NCBI GenBank assembly: GCA_016197205.1
Contig: JACPWG010000014.1
Location: 1-64,000, forward strand
Direction of reading: 5' to 3'
Source of the DNA: Planctomycetota bacterium
Lineage (GTDB): Bacteria; Planctomycetota; MHYJ01; WSZJ01; JACPWG01
DNA: 64,000 nt
Under the pieces are notes generated by a model, which was not told the DNA's origin, ran no database searches, and saw nothing but the letters and a program-made list of their open reading frames with translations. This document shows positions 27,851-35,848 of the stretch, one piece after another. Every line of letters starts with the position of its first letter. Positions within the stretch are counted from its first letter, which is position 1. The position numbers were made by a program, and so were the translations under genes.

Positions 27851-28764
27851 CCGGCGGCTCCAATGAAACCTGCGTCCGAGCCCAGGAGGGCCGGGAGGAT
27901 CGAGACGCCTTCCGCGAAGACGGGGAGGGCGTGGCGACGAACGGCCTCGCGCACGGGGGCGAGGAGGGCCTCGCCCGCGGCCGCGACGCCGCCGCCGATC
28001 AAGATTCGTTCGGGATTCAAGGTCGCGAGGACGCCCGCGATCGAGCGGCCCAGGGCATCGGCCGCATCCTCGACCGCGACGCGACAGGCCGCGTCGCCGC
28101 GGGCGGCGCCCTCGAACACGGCCTCGGCCGAGCCGACGGGCGGCGCGTCCGGCAGCCCGCCGGGCAGCGCACGCGCGCGACGGACCAGGGCGGGGGCGGA
28201 CGCGTAGGCCTCGAGGCAGCCGCGCCGGCCGCAGGGGCACGGGTCGCCGTCCGGCCGGATCTCGACGTGGCCGAGCTCCCCGGCGGCGCCGTCGCGTCCG
28301 CCCCAGAGCCGGCCATCGAGGACGAGGCCGCCCCCCACGCCCGTGCCGAGGGTGTAGAGGACGAAGGTCGAGCAGCCGCGCCCGTTGCCGGCCCACAGCT
28401 CACCCCAAGCGGCGGCGCCGGCGTCGTTTTCGAGAACGGTGGGCCAGCCGAGCCGCTCCCGGACGAGCCGGGCGAGGGGGACGTCCCGAAAGCCCGGGAG
28501 ATTGGGGGCGAAGCGGACGAGGCCGCGGCGGCTGTCGATCGCGCCGGCGGCGCCGATCCCCACGCCTGCCGGGGCCTTGCCTCCGGCCGGCGAGGCGGCG
28601 GCAAGCTCCTCCAGAAACGCGCAGAGCCGCCCGACGACCGCTTCGGGCCCTTCGGCGGCGGCGGTCGGCGCGGAGCGTCGCACGAGCACCCGTCCGTCCG
28701 CGGCGACGAGACCGCCCTTCAGGTAGGTCCCGCCCAGGTCGACCCCGAGGAACACGCGGTCCAC
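27763..28764 (-). CDS. ROK-family sugar kinase (glucokinase-like)
   Basis: The 333 residues fit ROK kinases. The ATP motif is FLGVDLGGTYLKGGLV. The catalytic Asp is in VLENDAGAAAWGE, the glycine-rich second phosphate loop is YTLGTGVGGGLV, the sugar-binding ExGH is in GELGHVEI, and the zinc motif is CPCGRRGCLEAYAS. This fits a bacterial glucokinase, although ROK members also phosphorylate other hexoses. The last 25 residues (after AAGCALTRF) run into the 5' end of lepA in another frame and are Ser/Thr/Pro-rich, unlike the family, so the stop may have drifted into lepA. It is probably the first gene of the lepA-lepB-lptB transcription unit. Confidence 0.9.
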   Translation of the reverse strand: MDRVFLGVDLGGTYLKGGLVAADGRVLVRRSAPTAAAEGPEAVVGRLCAFLEELAAASPAGGKAPAGVGIGAAGAIDSRRGLVRFAPNLPGFRDVPLARLVRERLGWPTVLENDAGAAAWGELWAGNGRGCSTFVLYTLGTGVGGGLVLDGRLWGGRDGAAGELGHVEIRPDGDPCPCGRRGCLEAYASAPALVRRARALPGGLPDAPPVGSAEAVFEGAARGDAACRVAVEDAADALGRSIAGVLATLNPERILIGGGVAAAGEALLAPVREAVRRHALPVFAEGVSILPALLGSDAGFIGAAGCALTRFEISASSPTSTTASPRSPTACSS

Positions 28765-28883
28765 ACGGCCTCCTGCGCAGGGGCGTCCCGAAGGCGATGC
28801 CGCGGAGCTCGCGAGAGAACGCGCTCGATTCGAGGCAGGCGCTCTCGACTCGCCACCGGTTCCCGAGAGTCGAACGCCACGAA

Positions 28884-28964
28884 AACCACAGATTTCACAG
28901 ATTCTACGCGATTACACAGATTACGAATCTGTGAAATCGTGGTAAATCTGTGAAATCTGTGGTT
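28884..28964. repeat. 81-bp palindromic repeat (family C), copy 1
   Basis: It begins AACCACAGATTTCACAGATT and ends with the complement. The centre holds ATTACGAATCTGTGAAATCG. A second copy of identical length is at 57975-58055. It lies between the divergent ROK gene and the PA2779-like promoter, is AT-rich against its context, and is non-coding. Confidence 0.85.
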
Positions 28965-29132
28965 CCGTCGTCGCTTGGCTGCGTCACTGCCGCGCTGCGC
29001 AACCTGTGGTTTGGTCGCCCGGGGCCTACGACCGATCCACACTGGGAACATGAAACCTCGTATGCTACCACCAGCATAGGGGGAAGTCAAGCCACAATGC
29101 CCGGGCCGCCGATAACGCCCTGCCGTTTTCGC

Positions 29133-29160
29133 TTGACATCGCCTCGACGGTCTCTATAAT
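29133..29160 (+). promoter_or_regulatory. Sigma-70 type promoter for the PA2779/PA2778 module
   Basis: TTGACA (29133-29138) and TATAAT (29155-29160) are separated by 16 bases. Both hexamers are perfect consensus, which is rare in this GC-rich window. The following gene starts 52 bases downstream with AAGGAGGG as ribosome site. Confidence 0.8.
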
Positions 29161-29212
29161 TGCGCCGATCGTGTCGCAGCCACAAGCAATCGCACATGTA
29201 AGGAGGGTTGGG

Positions 29213-29587
29213 ATGAGAAGTTTCGGCCGGCTCGGCATCGTGTTGGCGGCCTTTGCCGCCGCGAACTTGCTGAGCGCTGGAGGCGGGGCGGTTCGCGCGG
29301 ACATGATCTCCACCACTCCTGTCACCGAGACCTCCTCGGCCCCGGCCGCGGAGGTCAACCGGGTCGCGCTGGAGACCAAACTGCAGTCGCTCGGCCTGAC
29401 CGCGAACCAGGCCGATCAGCGGCTCGCCACCCTCACCGACGAGGACGTGTCCAGCCTGGCGCAGGCGCCCGAACAGGTCCAGATGGCGGGCAACCACCTG
29501 ATCATCGTGGGCATCGCCCTCGCGCTTCTCATCCTCGGCTTCTGGTACATCGAGAGCTACAACCAGCGCGAGAAGAACAAGGCCTAG
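29213..29587 (+). CDS. PA2779-family (DUF6627) membrane-anchored protein
   Basis: The product is 124 residues from ATG 29213 with AAGGAGGG directly upstream. A signal peptide (RLGIVLAAFAAANLLSAGGG) precedes the conserved helical segment VALETKLQSLGLTANQADQR and LATLTDEDV, the hallmark of PA2779 proteins. A C-terminal membrane helix (LIIVGIALALLILGFWYIES) ends in a charged tail. In other bacteria this gene pairs with a PA2778-type C39-like peptidase, and here that partner is next. Its biochemical role is not established; it likely forms an envelope complex with the peptidase. Confidence 0.8.
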   Translation: MRSFGRLGIVLAAFAAANLLSAGGGAVRADMISTTPVTETSSAPAAEVNRVALETKLQSLGLTANQADQRLATLTDEDVSSLAQAPEQVQMAGNHLIIVGIALALLILGFWYIESYNQREKNKA

Positions 29588-29647
29588 ATCCGGATCGGGC
29601 CCTGCCGCTTCCCGCGAGGGCGCAACCGCCCTGTCGCGGAGAGTCCC

Positions 29648-30262
29648 TTGACCCATCGTGCCGCGCTCGCTCTCTCGCCGGCGGTCCTCCTGCTCGTCGG
29701 CTGCACGAGTTGGATCCCCAACTACCAGCGGGGCGTGGCGGCGCTCCCGGAGGATCCCGAGAAGGCCGGCTTCGTCTACGTGCGCGGCGCCACCCTCCCG
29801 CGCGGGAAGACGCTCTACGATTGCGGCCCGGAGAGCCTCACGGCCATCCTCCAGTTCTGGGGGAAGACCTGCTCCGTCGAGGAGGTCGCGGAAAAGACCT
29901 TCTTCAAGGACAAGCAGGGCACGCTCTCGCTCGATCTGCCCCTCTTCGCCCGCTCGAAAGGGCTGTTTGCGGAGATCGTGCGGGGAACGCTGGAGAGGGT
30001 GCGGTTGTACATCGACCGGGGGATCCCGCTGATCCTCATGATCGACGTCGCCACCCTCCCCCTCTACAACCCCGGCATCGCGGACCCTCACAGCCTCTGG
30101 CACTTCATCGTCGTGACCGGCTACAACGACGACGCGCGTGAGGTCGTCTGCGAACTCTACGGGGGCCAGAAAATGCTCATCTCCTATCCGTACCTCCTGA
30201 AGTCCTGGGGCAAGGGAGGCAACTACACTCTCGTGATCATGCCCGAGGAGCGCCGCTTCTGA
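29648..30262 (+). CDS. PA2778-family C39-like cysteine peptidase lipoprotein
   Basis: The start is probably TTG 29648, since no in-frame ATG precedes the lipoprotein signal LSPAVLLLVGCTSW (lipobox LVGC). The mature part shows the papain-like C39 fold: catalytic Cys in LYDCGPESLTAIL, DKQGTLSLDLPLFARSKGL, and catalytic His in SLWHFIVVTGYNDD. At 204 residues the length suits PA2778 proteins without their TPR tail; a separate TPR gene follows. It probably acts in the periplasm, anchored by lipid. The natural substrate of this family is unknown. Confidence 0.8.
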   Translation: MTHRAALALSPAVLLLVGCTSWIPNYQRGVAALPEDPEKAGFVYVRGATLPRGKTLYDCGPESLTAILQFWGKTCSVEEVAEKTFFKDKQGTLSLDLPLFARSKGLFAEIVRGTLERVRLYIDRGIPLILMIDVATLPLYNPGIADPHSLWHFIVVTGYNDDAREVVCELYGGQKMLISYPYLLKSWGKGGNYTLVIMPEERRF

Positions 30263-30312
30263 ACAACAGGCCGAAGTGAAGCTACAACCGATCTCTCCGT
30301 CCGTTGCCAGAG

Positions 30313-31197
30313 ATGATCGCCGGTAGAGAACGGTGGACTCAGCGCCCGGCCTCTGCGTCTCCGCGTCTCTGTGTAAAAGTCTCGCGTTCGACCCACACGG
30401 CCGGGCCGAATTTCAAATTGCAAAAAGTCAAATTTCAAATTTCGCCCGCGTCTAGCTGGGACGCGGAGCCGAAAGCGGAGGTCGAGAAGGACCTCCCGCC
30501 CGAGAAGCCGCCCGCCCAACAAGCCCGGCAGCACTACAACGATGGGATCGTCTTCGAACAGCGACAGAAGTACGACGAGGCCCTCGGCGAATACTACAAA
30601 GCGCTCGAGCTCGACCCCGGCTTCGCGCAGGCGTGGATGGCCATCGGCAACGTGCAGCAGATGCGCGACCACTTCCTGCAGGCGGAGCGCGCCTACAAGA
30701 CGGCGATCGCCGCGGATGCCTCGCTCGCCACGGCGAAGAACAATCTCGCGTGGCTGTATTATGCGAACCGGATGAACCTCGAGGAGGCGGAGACGCTGGC
30801 GCGGGATGCCGTGCAGAACTACGAGGAGGAAATCGTCCGCACCCAGAAGAAGGAGCGCCTGCCCGCCGGGATCTCGATGGAGTCCCGGATCCGCTCGCTC
30901 CGCCTGGGGATGGCGGGCTGCTACGACACGCTGGGATGGATCCACCAGGCGAAGGCCTCGTACGACCGCGCGGCGGAGATGTGGTACCTGGCGCTCAGCC
31001 AGACCGCGGAGACGGAGCCGGAGCTGCGGGCGAAATTCCACTATCAGCTCGGCATGGTGCTCGCGCAGAAGCGGGAGCTGCCGGCGGCGCGGGAGAGCCT
31101 CGCGCGGGCGCGTTCGCTGAGCAAGGATCCGCAGCTCCTGGCGAAGGTGGCGGCGATCGAAGGAAAGCTCCCTGGGGGGGCGGGCGAGCCCCGATGA
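30313..31197 (+). CDS. TPR protein whose 5' end has been replaced by intergenic repeats
   Basis: From about codon 55 the product is clear TPR: ARQHYNDGIVFEQRQKYDEA, LGEYYKALELDPGFAQAWMA and AERAYKTAIAADASLATAKN, then a longer helical region with QLGMVLAQKRELPAARESLA. The sequence before DAEPKAEVEKDLPPE translates repeat DNA (a CTCTGCGTCTCCGCGTCTCT block at 30351-30370 and AAATTTCAAATT runs at 30408-30447) and has no signal peptide. The true start is therefore uncertain; ATG 30313 is the first usable codon. In PA2778 relatives the TPR region is fused to the peptidase, so this gene likely works with the two before it. Confidence 0.65.
   Translation: MIAGRERWTQRPASASPRLCVKVSRSTHTAGPNFKLQKVKFQISPASSWDAEPKAEVEKDLPPEKPPAQQARQHYNDGIVFEQRQKYDEALGEYYKALELDPGFAQAWMAIGNVQQMRDHFLQAERAYKTAIAADASLATAKNNLAWLYYANRMNLEEAETLARDAVQNYEEEIVRTQKKERLPAGISMESRIRSLRLGMAGCYDTLGWIHQAKASYDRAAEMWYLALSQTAETEPELRAKFHYQLGMVLAQKRELPAARESLARARSLSKDPQLLAKVAAIEGKLPGGAGEPR
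30350..30374 (+). repeat. 25-bp repeat, also found inverted at 40551-40575
   Basis: The sequence CCTCTGCGTCTCCGCGTCTC plus TGTGT is identical to the reverse complement of 40551-40575. Repeats of this kind occur between genes in many environmental bacterial genomes. Here it falls within the apparent 5' end of the TPR gene. Confidence 0.75.
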
Positions 31198-31230
31198 GGC
31201 GCCCGCGGCACAAACCGCGCACGCGCGTGG

Positions 31231-31375
31231 GCGCCCGCGCAAAGATAACTGCGCAGACTCGGACCTCGAGGCTCCTGGGGGCGCGGCCCGCGGGGCCGCG
31301 CTGCGCGGGCCGGAGGCCCGCGCCCCCAGGCATCGGTCGATCCACGAAAACGTAAAGTAATTCTTGCGCGGGCGC
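31231..31375 (+). repeat. 145-bp MITE-like element (family A long form), copy 1
   Basis: It has perfect 12-bp terminal inverted repeats (GCGCCCGCGCAA), extending to 20 bp with three mismatches. The interior has nested GC palindromes (CCTGGGGGCGCGGCCCGC and its complement) and an AT-richer rim with GTAAAGTAATTC. A copy of the same length is at 51718-51862, differing at only a few positions. It is non-coding. Confidence 0.88.
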
Positions 31376-31421
31376 TGAGCGCCGGACCTGCACGGGACAC
31401 ACTTGCGAAGACGAGGACCTG

Positions 31422-32315
31422 ATGCTGCGCGATCCGGGCGCCCTGGTGCCGCGGCTTCCGCCGCGAAGGCCGGACGCGCACAAGGGGGACTTCGGGCGGG
31501 TCCTCGTGGTGGCCGGCTCGACGGCGATGACCGGCGCGGCGTACCTTGCGGCCGAGGCGGCGATCCGTGGAGGGGCGGGGCTCGTCACGCTCGCCGTACC
31601 GCGCGGGGTCCATCCGATCCTCGCGGCCAAGCTCACCGGCCCGCTCGTCCGGCCGTTCGCGGAGACGCCCACCGGCTCCTTCGCGGCCGAGGCCGCGCCC
31701 GACGTGCTGGAACTGGCGAAGACCCAGGACGTGGTCGCGCTGGGACCGGGACTGACCACCGATCCCTCCACGGTGGCGTTCGTCCAGGCGCTGCTACCCG
31801 CGTTGCAAGTACCCGTGGTCCTCGACGCGGACGGACTGAACGCGATCGCCGCGGACACGGCGATCCTGGACCGGCGCCCCGCACCGACGATCCTCACGCC
31901 GCATCCGGGGGAGATGGCGAGACTCGTTCGGATCGACGCGGACTCCCTGCAGCAGGACCGCGAGCGGCTCGCCCGCGTCTTCTCGGTGAAGCACCAGGTG
32001 ACCCTGCTGCTCAAGGGGCATCGGACGGTCGTGACGGAGGGGCCTCGCGTCTACGAGAATCGGAGCGGCAACCCGGGCATGGCCACCGGCGGCAGCGGAG
32101 ACGTGCTGACCGGTCTCATTGCCGCGCTGCTCGGCCAGCGGCTCGCGGCCTTCGAGGCGGCGCAGCTCGGCGCCTACCTGCACGGCCTCGCCGGCGATCT
32201 CGCGTCCGCGGACGTCGGCGAGACCAGCCTCGCGGCGACCGACCTCCTGGCCTACCTGCCGAAGGCCTTCCTGCGCCATCACAAGAACCCCTTCGCCGAA
32301 CCGCACCGCGGCTGA
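31422..32315 (+). CDS. nnrD: ADP-dependent (S)-NAD(P)H-hydrate dehydratase
   Basis: The product is 297 residues with ACGAGGA before ATG 31422. It is a ribokinase-like fold of the YjeF C-terminal (CARKD) type: KGDFGRVLVVAGSTAMTGAA (nucleotide-site start), VVLDADGLNAIA, ILTPHPGEMARL, LLLKGHRTVV and the signature GNPGMATGGSGDVLTGLIAA. It repairs hydrated NAD(P)H formed by damage. The epimerase domain (NnrE) that is often fused at the N-terminus is absent and must be encoded elsewhere. It is preceded by the 145-bp element and looks like a single-gene unit. Confidence 0.93.
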   Translation: MLRDPGALVPRLPPRRPDAHKGDFGRVLVVAGSTAMTGAAYLAAEAAIRGGAGLVTLAVPRGVHPILAAKLTGPLVRPFAETPTGSFAAEAAPDVLELAKTQDVVALGPGLTTDPSTVAFVQALLPALQVPVVLDADGLNAIAADTAILDRRPAPTILTPHPGEMARLVRIDADSLQQDRERLARVFSVKHQVTLLLKGHRTVVTEGPRVYENRSGNPGMATGGSGDVLTGLIAALLGQRLAAFEAAQLGAYLHGLAGDLASADVGETSLAATDLLAYLPKAFLRHHKNPFAEPHRG

Positions 32316-32460
32316 GGGCCGGCGACCACCTCTCTGCGCGCCACCCGAGGCTCTCGTCCTGGACCTCCTGGCGAGGTTCAACCTGCCGGGAGCTGGTGGG
32401 CCTGCACGATCGTTCCGGTAGGTCCATCGTTTCCGTCGCAGGCGCGTCCCGCGTGGAAAC

Positions 32461-32624
32461 CGAACCGCGACCGTGAGGGAACAGTCTGGCGGCGTTCTGC
32501 CATGACCTCCGGTTCGAGGCCGCCGACCCGCAGGGGAGCGCCCTGCGAATCCACCGGGCAGCGAGGTCGAATCCGCGGCTCTGGAAGAACGCGCGGAGAC
32601 CGCTCCCTCACGGTCGCGGTTCCG
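32461..32624 (+). repeat. Family E element, copy 1 (164 bp)
   Basis: Terminal inverted repeats of 26 bp (GAACCGCGACCGTGAGGGA at the left; the complement at 32598-32623) differ at two positions. The interior has no gene. Related ends occur at 23057, 37012-37221, 43614 and 59664. Confidence 0.75.
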
Positions 32625-32985
32625 TGTGTCCGCCGCGGACCCGTTCCGCTTCCATCGTCCCCAGGTCGTGCACCCCCAGGATCGCTATCGAAGGCCCACG
32701 AGTGCACGACCTGCCACGATTCCCCGCTTCGTGGTACGGCAAGCGGCCGATCGGCGAGCGCACTCCGGACTCGAACGATTGGCAGCCCTCTCGCGCAGCC
32801 CACTCTTCCTGCCGCGCTCCGCGCTCGACAGGGACGCGAGCGGGGCATCCACGTCGCCCCCTCCCCCTCTCGCGCGAAGCGCGAGAGGGCCTGGGCGCGG
32901 GCAACGACCCTCTCGCGGCCTTCCACTCGCGCACGCGCCCCCCTCCCCCGCTCCGGCCCCTGCCGCGCACAGCTCGGAATTCCCC
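32625..32985. other. Non-coding leader region with hairpins before the TetR promoter
   Basis: No supported gene. It contains an 11-bp inverted repeat (AGGTCGTGCAC 32663-32673 with GTGCACGACCT 32702-32712). It also contains a hairpin with a stem of CCCTCTCGCGC and a GAA loop (32865-32889). Confidence 0.55.
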
Positions 32986-33013
32986 TTGACAGGTTATTAG
33001 TCATACGTATAAT
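32986..33013 (+). promoter_or_regulatory. Sigma-70 type promoter of the TetR efflux operon
   Basis: TTGACA (32986-32991) and TATAAT (33008-33013) are spaced by 16 bases, both perfect consensus, in a locally AT-rich stretch. The operon start is 47 bases downstream. Confidence 0.85.
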
Positions 33014-33021
33014 TAATACGT
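33005..33021. promoter_or_regulatory. Palindrome over the -10 box, candidate TetR operator
   Basis: ACGTA-TAATTAA-TACGT forms a 5-7-5 inverted repeat covering the -10 hexamer. TetR-family regulators commonly bind such palindromes to block their own promoter, and the first gene of the operon is a TetR protein. That this protein binds here is inference. Confidence 0.6.
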
Positions 33022-33059
33022 CCTACATAGACTCACAACGCCACTCACCGGAGAAGCGC

Positions 33060-33716
33060 ATGGCCCGCCCCCCCACCGACACCCGGGACCGCATCCTCGT
33101 CGCCGCCCGCGACCTCTTCGGCAAAAAGGGCGTGGATGCGACCTCGATTCGAGCCATCGCGCGCGCCGCCCGCGTCAACCTTGCCATGATCCACTACTTC
33201 TTCGGCTCCAAGGACAACCTCGTCGACGCGGTCCTCGAGGCCTACTACGCCCAGATCGGACACGCCCTCGCCGCGGTGCCGGAGGCCGGCCAGCCGCGCG
33301 AACGGCTGGAGGCCGCCATCCACGCCATCGTCCGCTACATCCAGGCCAACCAGTCCGTCGTCCGCATCGTGGTCCGCGAATATACGCTCCAGACCCCGCG
33401 CCTCCGGCGCATCGTCGAGAAATTCCTCCGGCCGAACTTCGCCCGCCTCGCCACCACGCTTGCGGAGGGGGTCGGAAGCGGCGAATTCCGCGCGCTCGAC
33501 GTCCGCTACCTGGCCATGGCCGTGCTCGGCATGGTCATGTACCCCTTCGTCGCCCGCCCCCTCCTCAGCCAGTTTCTGGAGCTGGACTTCGAGACTCCGG
33601 CCTTCGCAGAGGGCCTCGCCGGGACGGTCCTCACGCTCCTCTTCGACGGCCTTCTGCCCCCCAAGCCTCGCGCGAGGCCGGCGCTGGTCGAACGTCCGAC
33701 AAGGAGGCCACGATGA
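33060..33716 (+). CDS. TetR/AcrR family transcriptional regulator (efflux operon repressor)
   Basis: The product is 218 residues from ATG 33060; upstream in-frame codons cross the promoter and are excluded. The N-terminal helix-turn-helix is typical: RDRILVAARDLFGKKGVDAT, SIRAIARAARVNLAMIHYFF, GSKDNLVDAVL. The C-terminal part is a helical ligand-binding domain (resembling the CecR/DUF1956 type seen with YbhFSR pumps). Its stop overlaps the next gene start (ATGA at 33713-33716), so regulator and pump are coupled. It likely represses the operon until a toxic ligand binds. Confidence 0.92.
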   Translation: MARPPTDTRDRILVAARDLFGKKGVDATSIRAIARAARVNLAMIHYFFGSKDNLVDAVLEAYYAQIGHALAAVPEAGQPRERLEAAIHAIVRYIQANQSVVRIVVREYTLQTPRLRRIVEKFLRPNFARLATTLAEGVGSGEFRALDVRYLAMAVLGMVMYPFVARPLLSQFLELDFETPAFAEGLAGTVLTLLFDGLLPPKPRARPALVERPTRRPR

Positions 33717-34873
33717 ACGCTTCCGGCCGCGCACGCACGCTCCTCCTCGTCCTTCTCGCCGTCGCCCGTGCGGGCGGCGCCGGCGCCGGCGCGCTCTGGT
33801 GGAACGGACAAGGACCCCACGAGTTGGTCCTCGCCGGGGTCGTGGAAGTCCAGGAGGTCCACGTCGGCTCCCGGCTCGGCGGCCGCGTGGCCGAGGTCCT
33901 CGCCGCCGAGGGGGACGAGGTCGCAGCCGGCGCGCCGCTCGTCCGCTTCGAGGTCCCCCGCGAGCGGGCACGCCGCGATCAGCTCGCCGCACGCCTCGCG
34001 CAGGCCGCGGCCCTGCTCGAACGCCTCGAGCACGGCGCCCGGCCCGAGGAACTCGCGGCCGCGGAGGCCGCCGCCGGCGCCGCTCGCGCGCGGCTCGCCG
34101 CCCTCGAAGGCTGGACCCGACCCGAAGAGCTGGACCAGGCGGAAGCCGAACAGGAAGCCGCGCGCGCCGACCTCGCGCTGGCGGAGACGACCTGGCGCCG
34201 CATGGACGCCCTGCAGCACGAAAAGGTGGCCTCGTCCCAGCAGGCGGACGACGCACGCGCCGCGCGGGACGCTTCGGGGGCCCGCCTTCGCGCAGCCGCC
34301 GCGCGGGTCGCCCTCCTCAAAGCGGGCGTCCGTCCGGACGAGATCCGACAGGCACGCGAGGAAGCCCGACGCGCCCAAGCCCAGCTTGATCTCCTCAAGG
34401 CCGGCACGCGGTCCGAGGAGCTGGCCGAGGCGCGCGCCAAGCGGGACGAGCTGCGCGCGGCGCTCGCCGAGGCCGAGGCCGACCTCGCCGAGGGGGAGAT
34501 CCGAGCCCCGGCCCGCGCCCGCGTCGAGGTCCTCGCCGTCCGCAAGGGCGATCTGCTCTCCCCCTCCCGCCCCGTCGCACGCCTCCTCCTCCAGGAGGAC
34601 CTGTGGGTGAAGGTCTTCTGCCCTGAACCCGACCTTGGCCGGATCGCCGTGCACGATCGCGTCAAGGTCCAGGTCGACAGCCACCCGCACCAGGACTTCG
34701 ACGGCGTCGTGACCCAGATCGCCGGCGAGAGCGAGTTCACCCCCCGCAACGTCCAAAGCCTCGACGAACGCTGGAACCAGGTCTTCTCCGTGAAGATTCA
34801 CGTTACCGCGCCACCGGAACTCTTGAAGCCCGGCATGGCGGCGCGCGCGCGCCTGCCGCGCCGGGCGGAGTAA
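33713..34873 (+). CDS. HlyD-family membrane fusion protein (YbhG-like)
   Basis: The product is 386 residues with an N-terminal membrane anchor (LLLVLLAVARAGGAGAGALWW). It has a lipoyl half-motif (GVVEVQEVHVGSRLGGRVAE, EGDEVAAGAPLVRFE), a long coiled coil built from Ala/Glu/Arg-rich heptads (about residues 80-260), the second lipoyl half (EIRAPARARVEVLAVRKGDL) and a beta-barrel. It should bridge the inner-membrane ABC transporter to an outer membrane channel, which is not encoded nearby. The coiled coil contains two near repeats (LEHGARPEELAAAEA, LEGWTRPEELDQAEA), with further degenerate ones. Confidence 0.9.
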   Translation: MNASGRARTLLLVLLAVARAGGAGAGALWWNGQGPHELVLAGVVEVQEVHVGSRLGGRVAEVLAAEGDEVAAGAPLVRFEVPRERARRDQLAARLAQAAALLERLEHGARPEELAAAEAAAGAARARLAALEGWTRPEELDQAEAEQEAARADLALAETTWRRMDALQHEKVASSQQADDARAARDASGARLRAAAARVALLKAGVRPDEIRQAREEARRAQAQLDLLKAGTRSEELAEARAKRDELRAALAEAEADLAEGEIRAPARARVEVLAVRKGDLLSPSRPVARLLLQEDLWVKVFCPEPDLGRIAVHDRVKVQVDSHPHQDFDGVVTQIAGESEFTPRNVQSLDERWNQVFSVKIHVTAPPELLKPGMAARARLPRRAE

Positions 34874-34876
34874 TCG

Positions 34877-35848
34877 ATGCCCGCCATCGAATTGCGCGAC
34901 CTCACCATCTCGTTCGGAGACTTCGTCGCCGTCAACCGCGTCTCCTTCGACGTCGCCGAGGGGGAGATCTTCGGCTTCCTCGGCCCCAACGGCTCCGGCA
35001 AGACCACGCTTATCAAGGCGCTGTGCGGCCTCCTCGAACCCAGCGGCGGCGAGGCCCGGCTCCTCGGCATGGACGTCGGGAAGAACGTCGATGAGGTGCG
35101 GTCGCAGGTCGGCTACATGTCCCAGCGCTTCTCCCTCTACGAGGACCTGACCGCGGAGGAGAATCTCGACTTCTACGCCGGTATCTACGGTCTCGACGCG
35201 CGGGAGCGCGAGGAGCGCAAGGACGAGCTGGTCTCCATGACCCACCTACGGCCCTATCTTGGCCGCCGGGCCGGACTCCTCTCCGGCGGGTGGAAGCAAC
35301 GCCTCGCCCTCGTGTGCTCGCTCATGCACGGGCCGAGCGTGCTCTTCCTCGACGAGCCCACCGCGGGCATCGATCCGGTCGCACGGCGCGAGCTGTGGGA
35401 TCTGCTCTTCGAGCTCTCCGCGAAGGGGGTCACGCTCTTCGTGACCACGCACTACATGGACGAGGCCGAACGCTGCTCCCGCATCGGGTACATCTTCCTG
35501 TCCCACCTCCTGGCGGTGGGGACGCCGGACGAGTTGAAGCGCCTGCCCGAGATCACGCCCGCGGGCTGCCGGCGGCTCGCGCTCTCGGCGGCGCGTCCGG
35601 GCGAGATCCTCCGCAGGCTCGTCGGCCGGCAAGGCGTCCTGGAGGCGACGTTGCACAGCGAGTCGGTCCACGCGATCGTCGAGGAGCGGCTCACCGCGGA
35701 GGCCCTCGAACGCGAAGTGCGCGGCTGGGGGCACGCGGAGGCCACGGCCCACGACTCGCGCCCGTCGCTCGAAGACGTCTTTGTCACGCTGACCCGACGT
35801 CGGATGGCGGCCGGCGGGAACGGCCGCGGGCCGGGGAGGGCCGCGTGA
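34877..35848 (+). CDS. ABC transporter ATP-binding protein (drug-export type, YbhF-like)
   Basis: The product is 323 residues: Walker A GPNGSGKTTL, Q-loop GYMSQRFSLYEDLT, signature LSGGWKQRLAL, Walker B VLFLDEPTAGIDP, H-loop VTTHYMDEAERC, and the C-terminal DrrA-type extension ending SLEDVFVTLTRRR. E. coli YbhF has two ATPase domains; this protein has one. It starts three bases after the HlyD stop and overlaps the permease. It should drive export of lipophilic or cationic compounds. Confidence 0.93.
   Translation: MPAIELRDLTISFGDFVAVNRVSFDVAEGEIFGFLGPNGSGKTTLIKALCGLLEPSGGEARLLGMDVGKNVDEVRSQVGYMSQRFSLYEDLTAEENLDFYAGIYGLDAREREERKDELVSMTHLRPYLGRRAGLLSGGWKQRLALVCSLMHGPSVLFLDEPTAGIDPVARRELWDLLFELSAKGVTLFVTTHYMDEAERCSRIGYIFLSHLLAVGTPDELKRLPEITPAGCRRLALSAARPGEILRRLVGRQGVLEATLHSESVHAIVEERLTAEALEREVRGWGHAEATAHDSRPSLEDVFVTLTRRRMAAGGNGRGPGRAA

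Noticed and set aside
25004..28207. Open frame of 1067 codons antisense to lepA and lepB
   Set aside because: It mirrors the codon pattern of two certain genes on the other strand, is rich in Asp, His and Arg and has no recognisable domain. Long antisense frames are expected at this GC content.
31231..31375. GC palindromes first taken as transcription terminators
   Set aside because: The constant 145-bp length, terminal inverted repeats and a second copy show a repeat element. No T run follows the stems.
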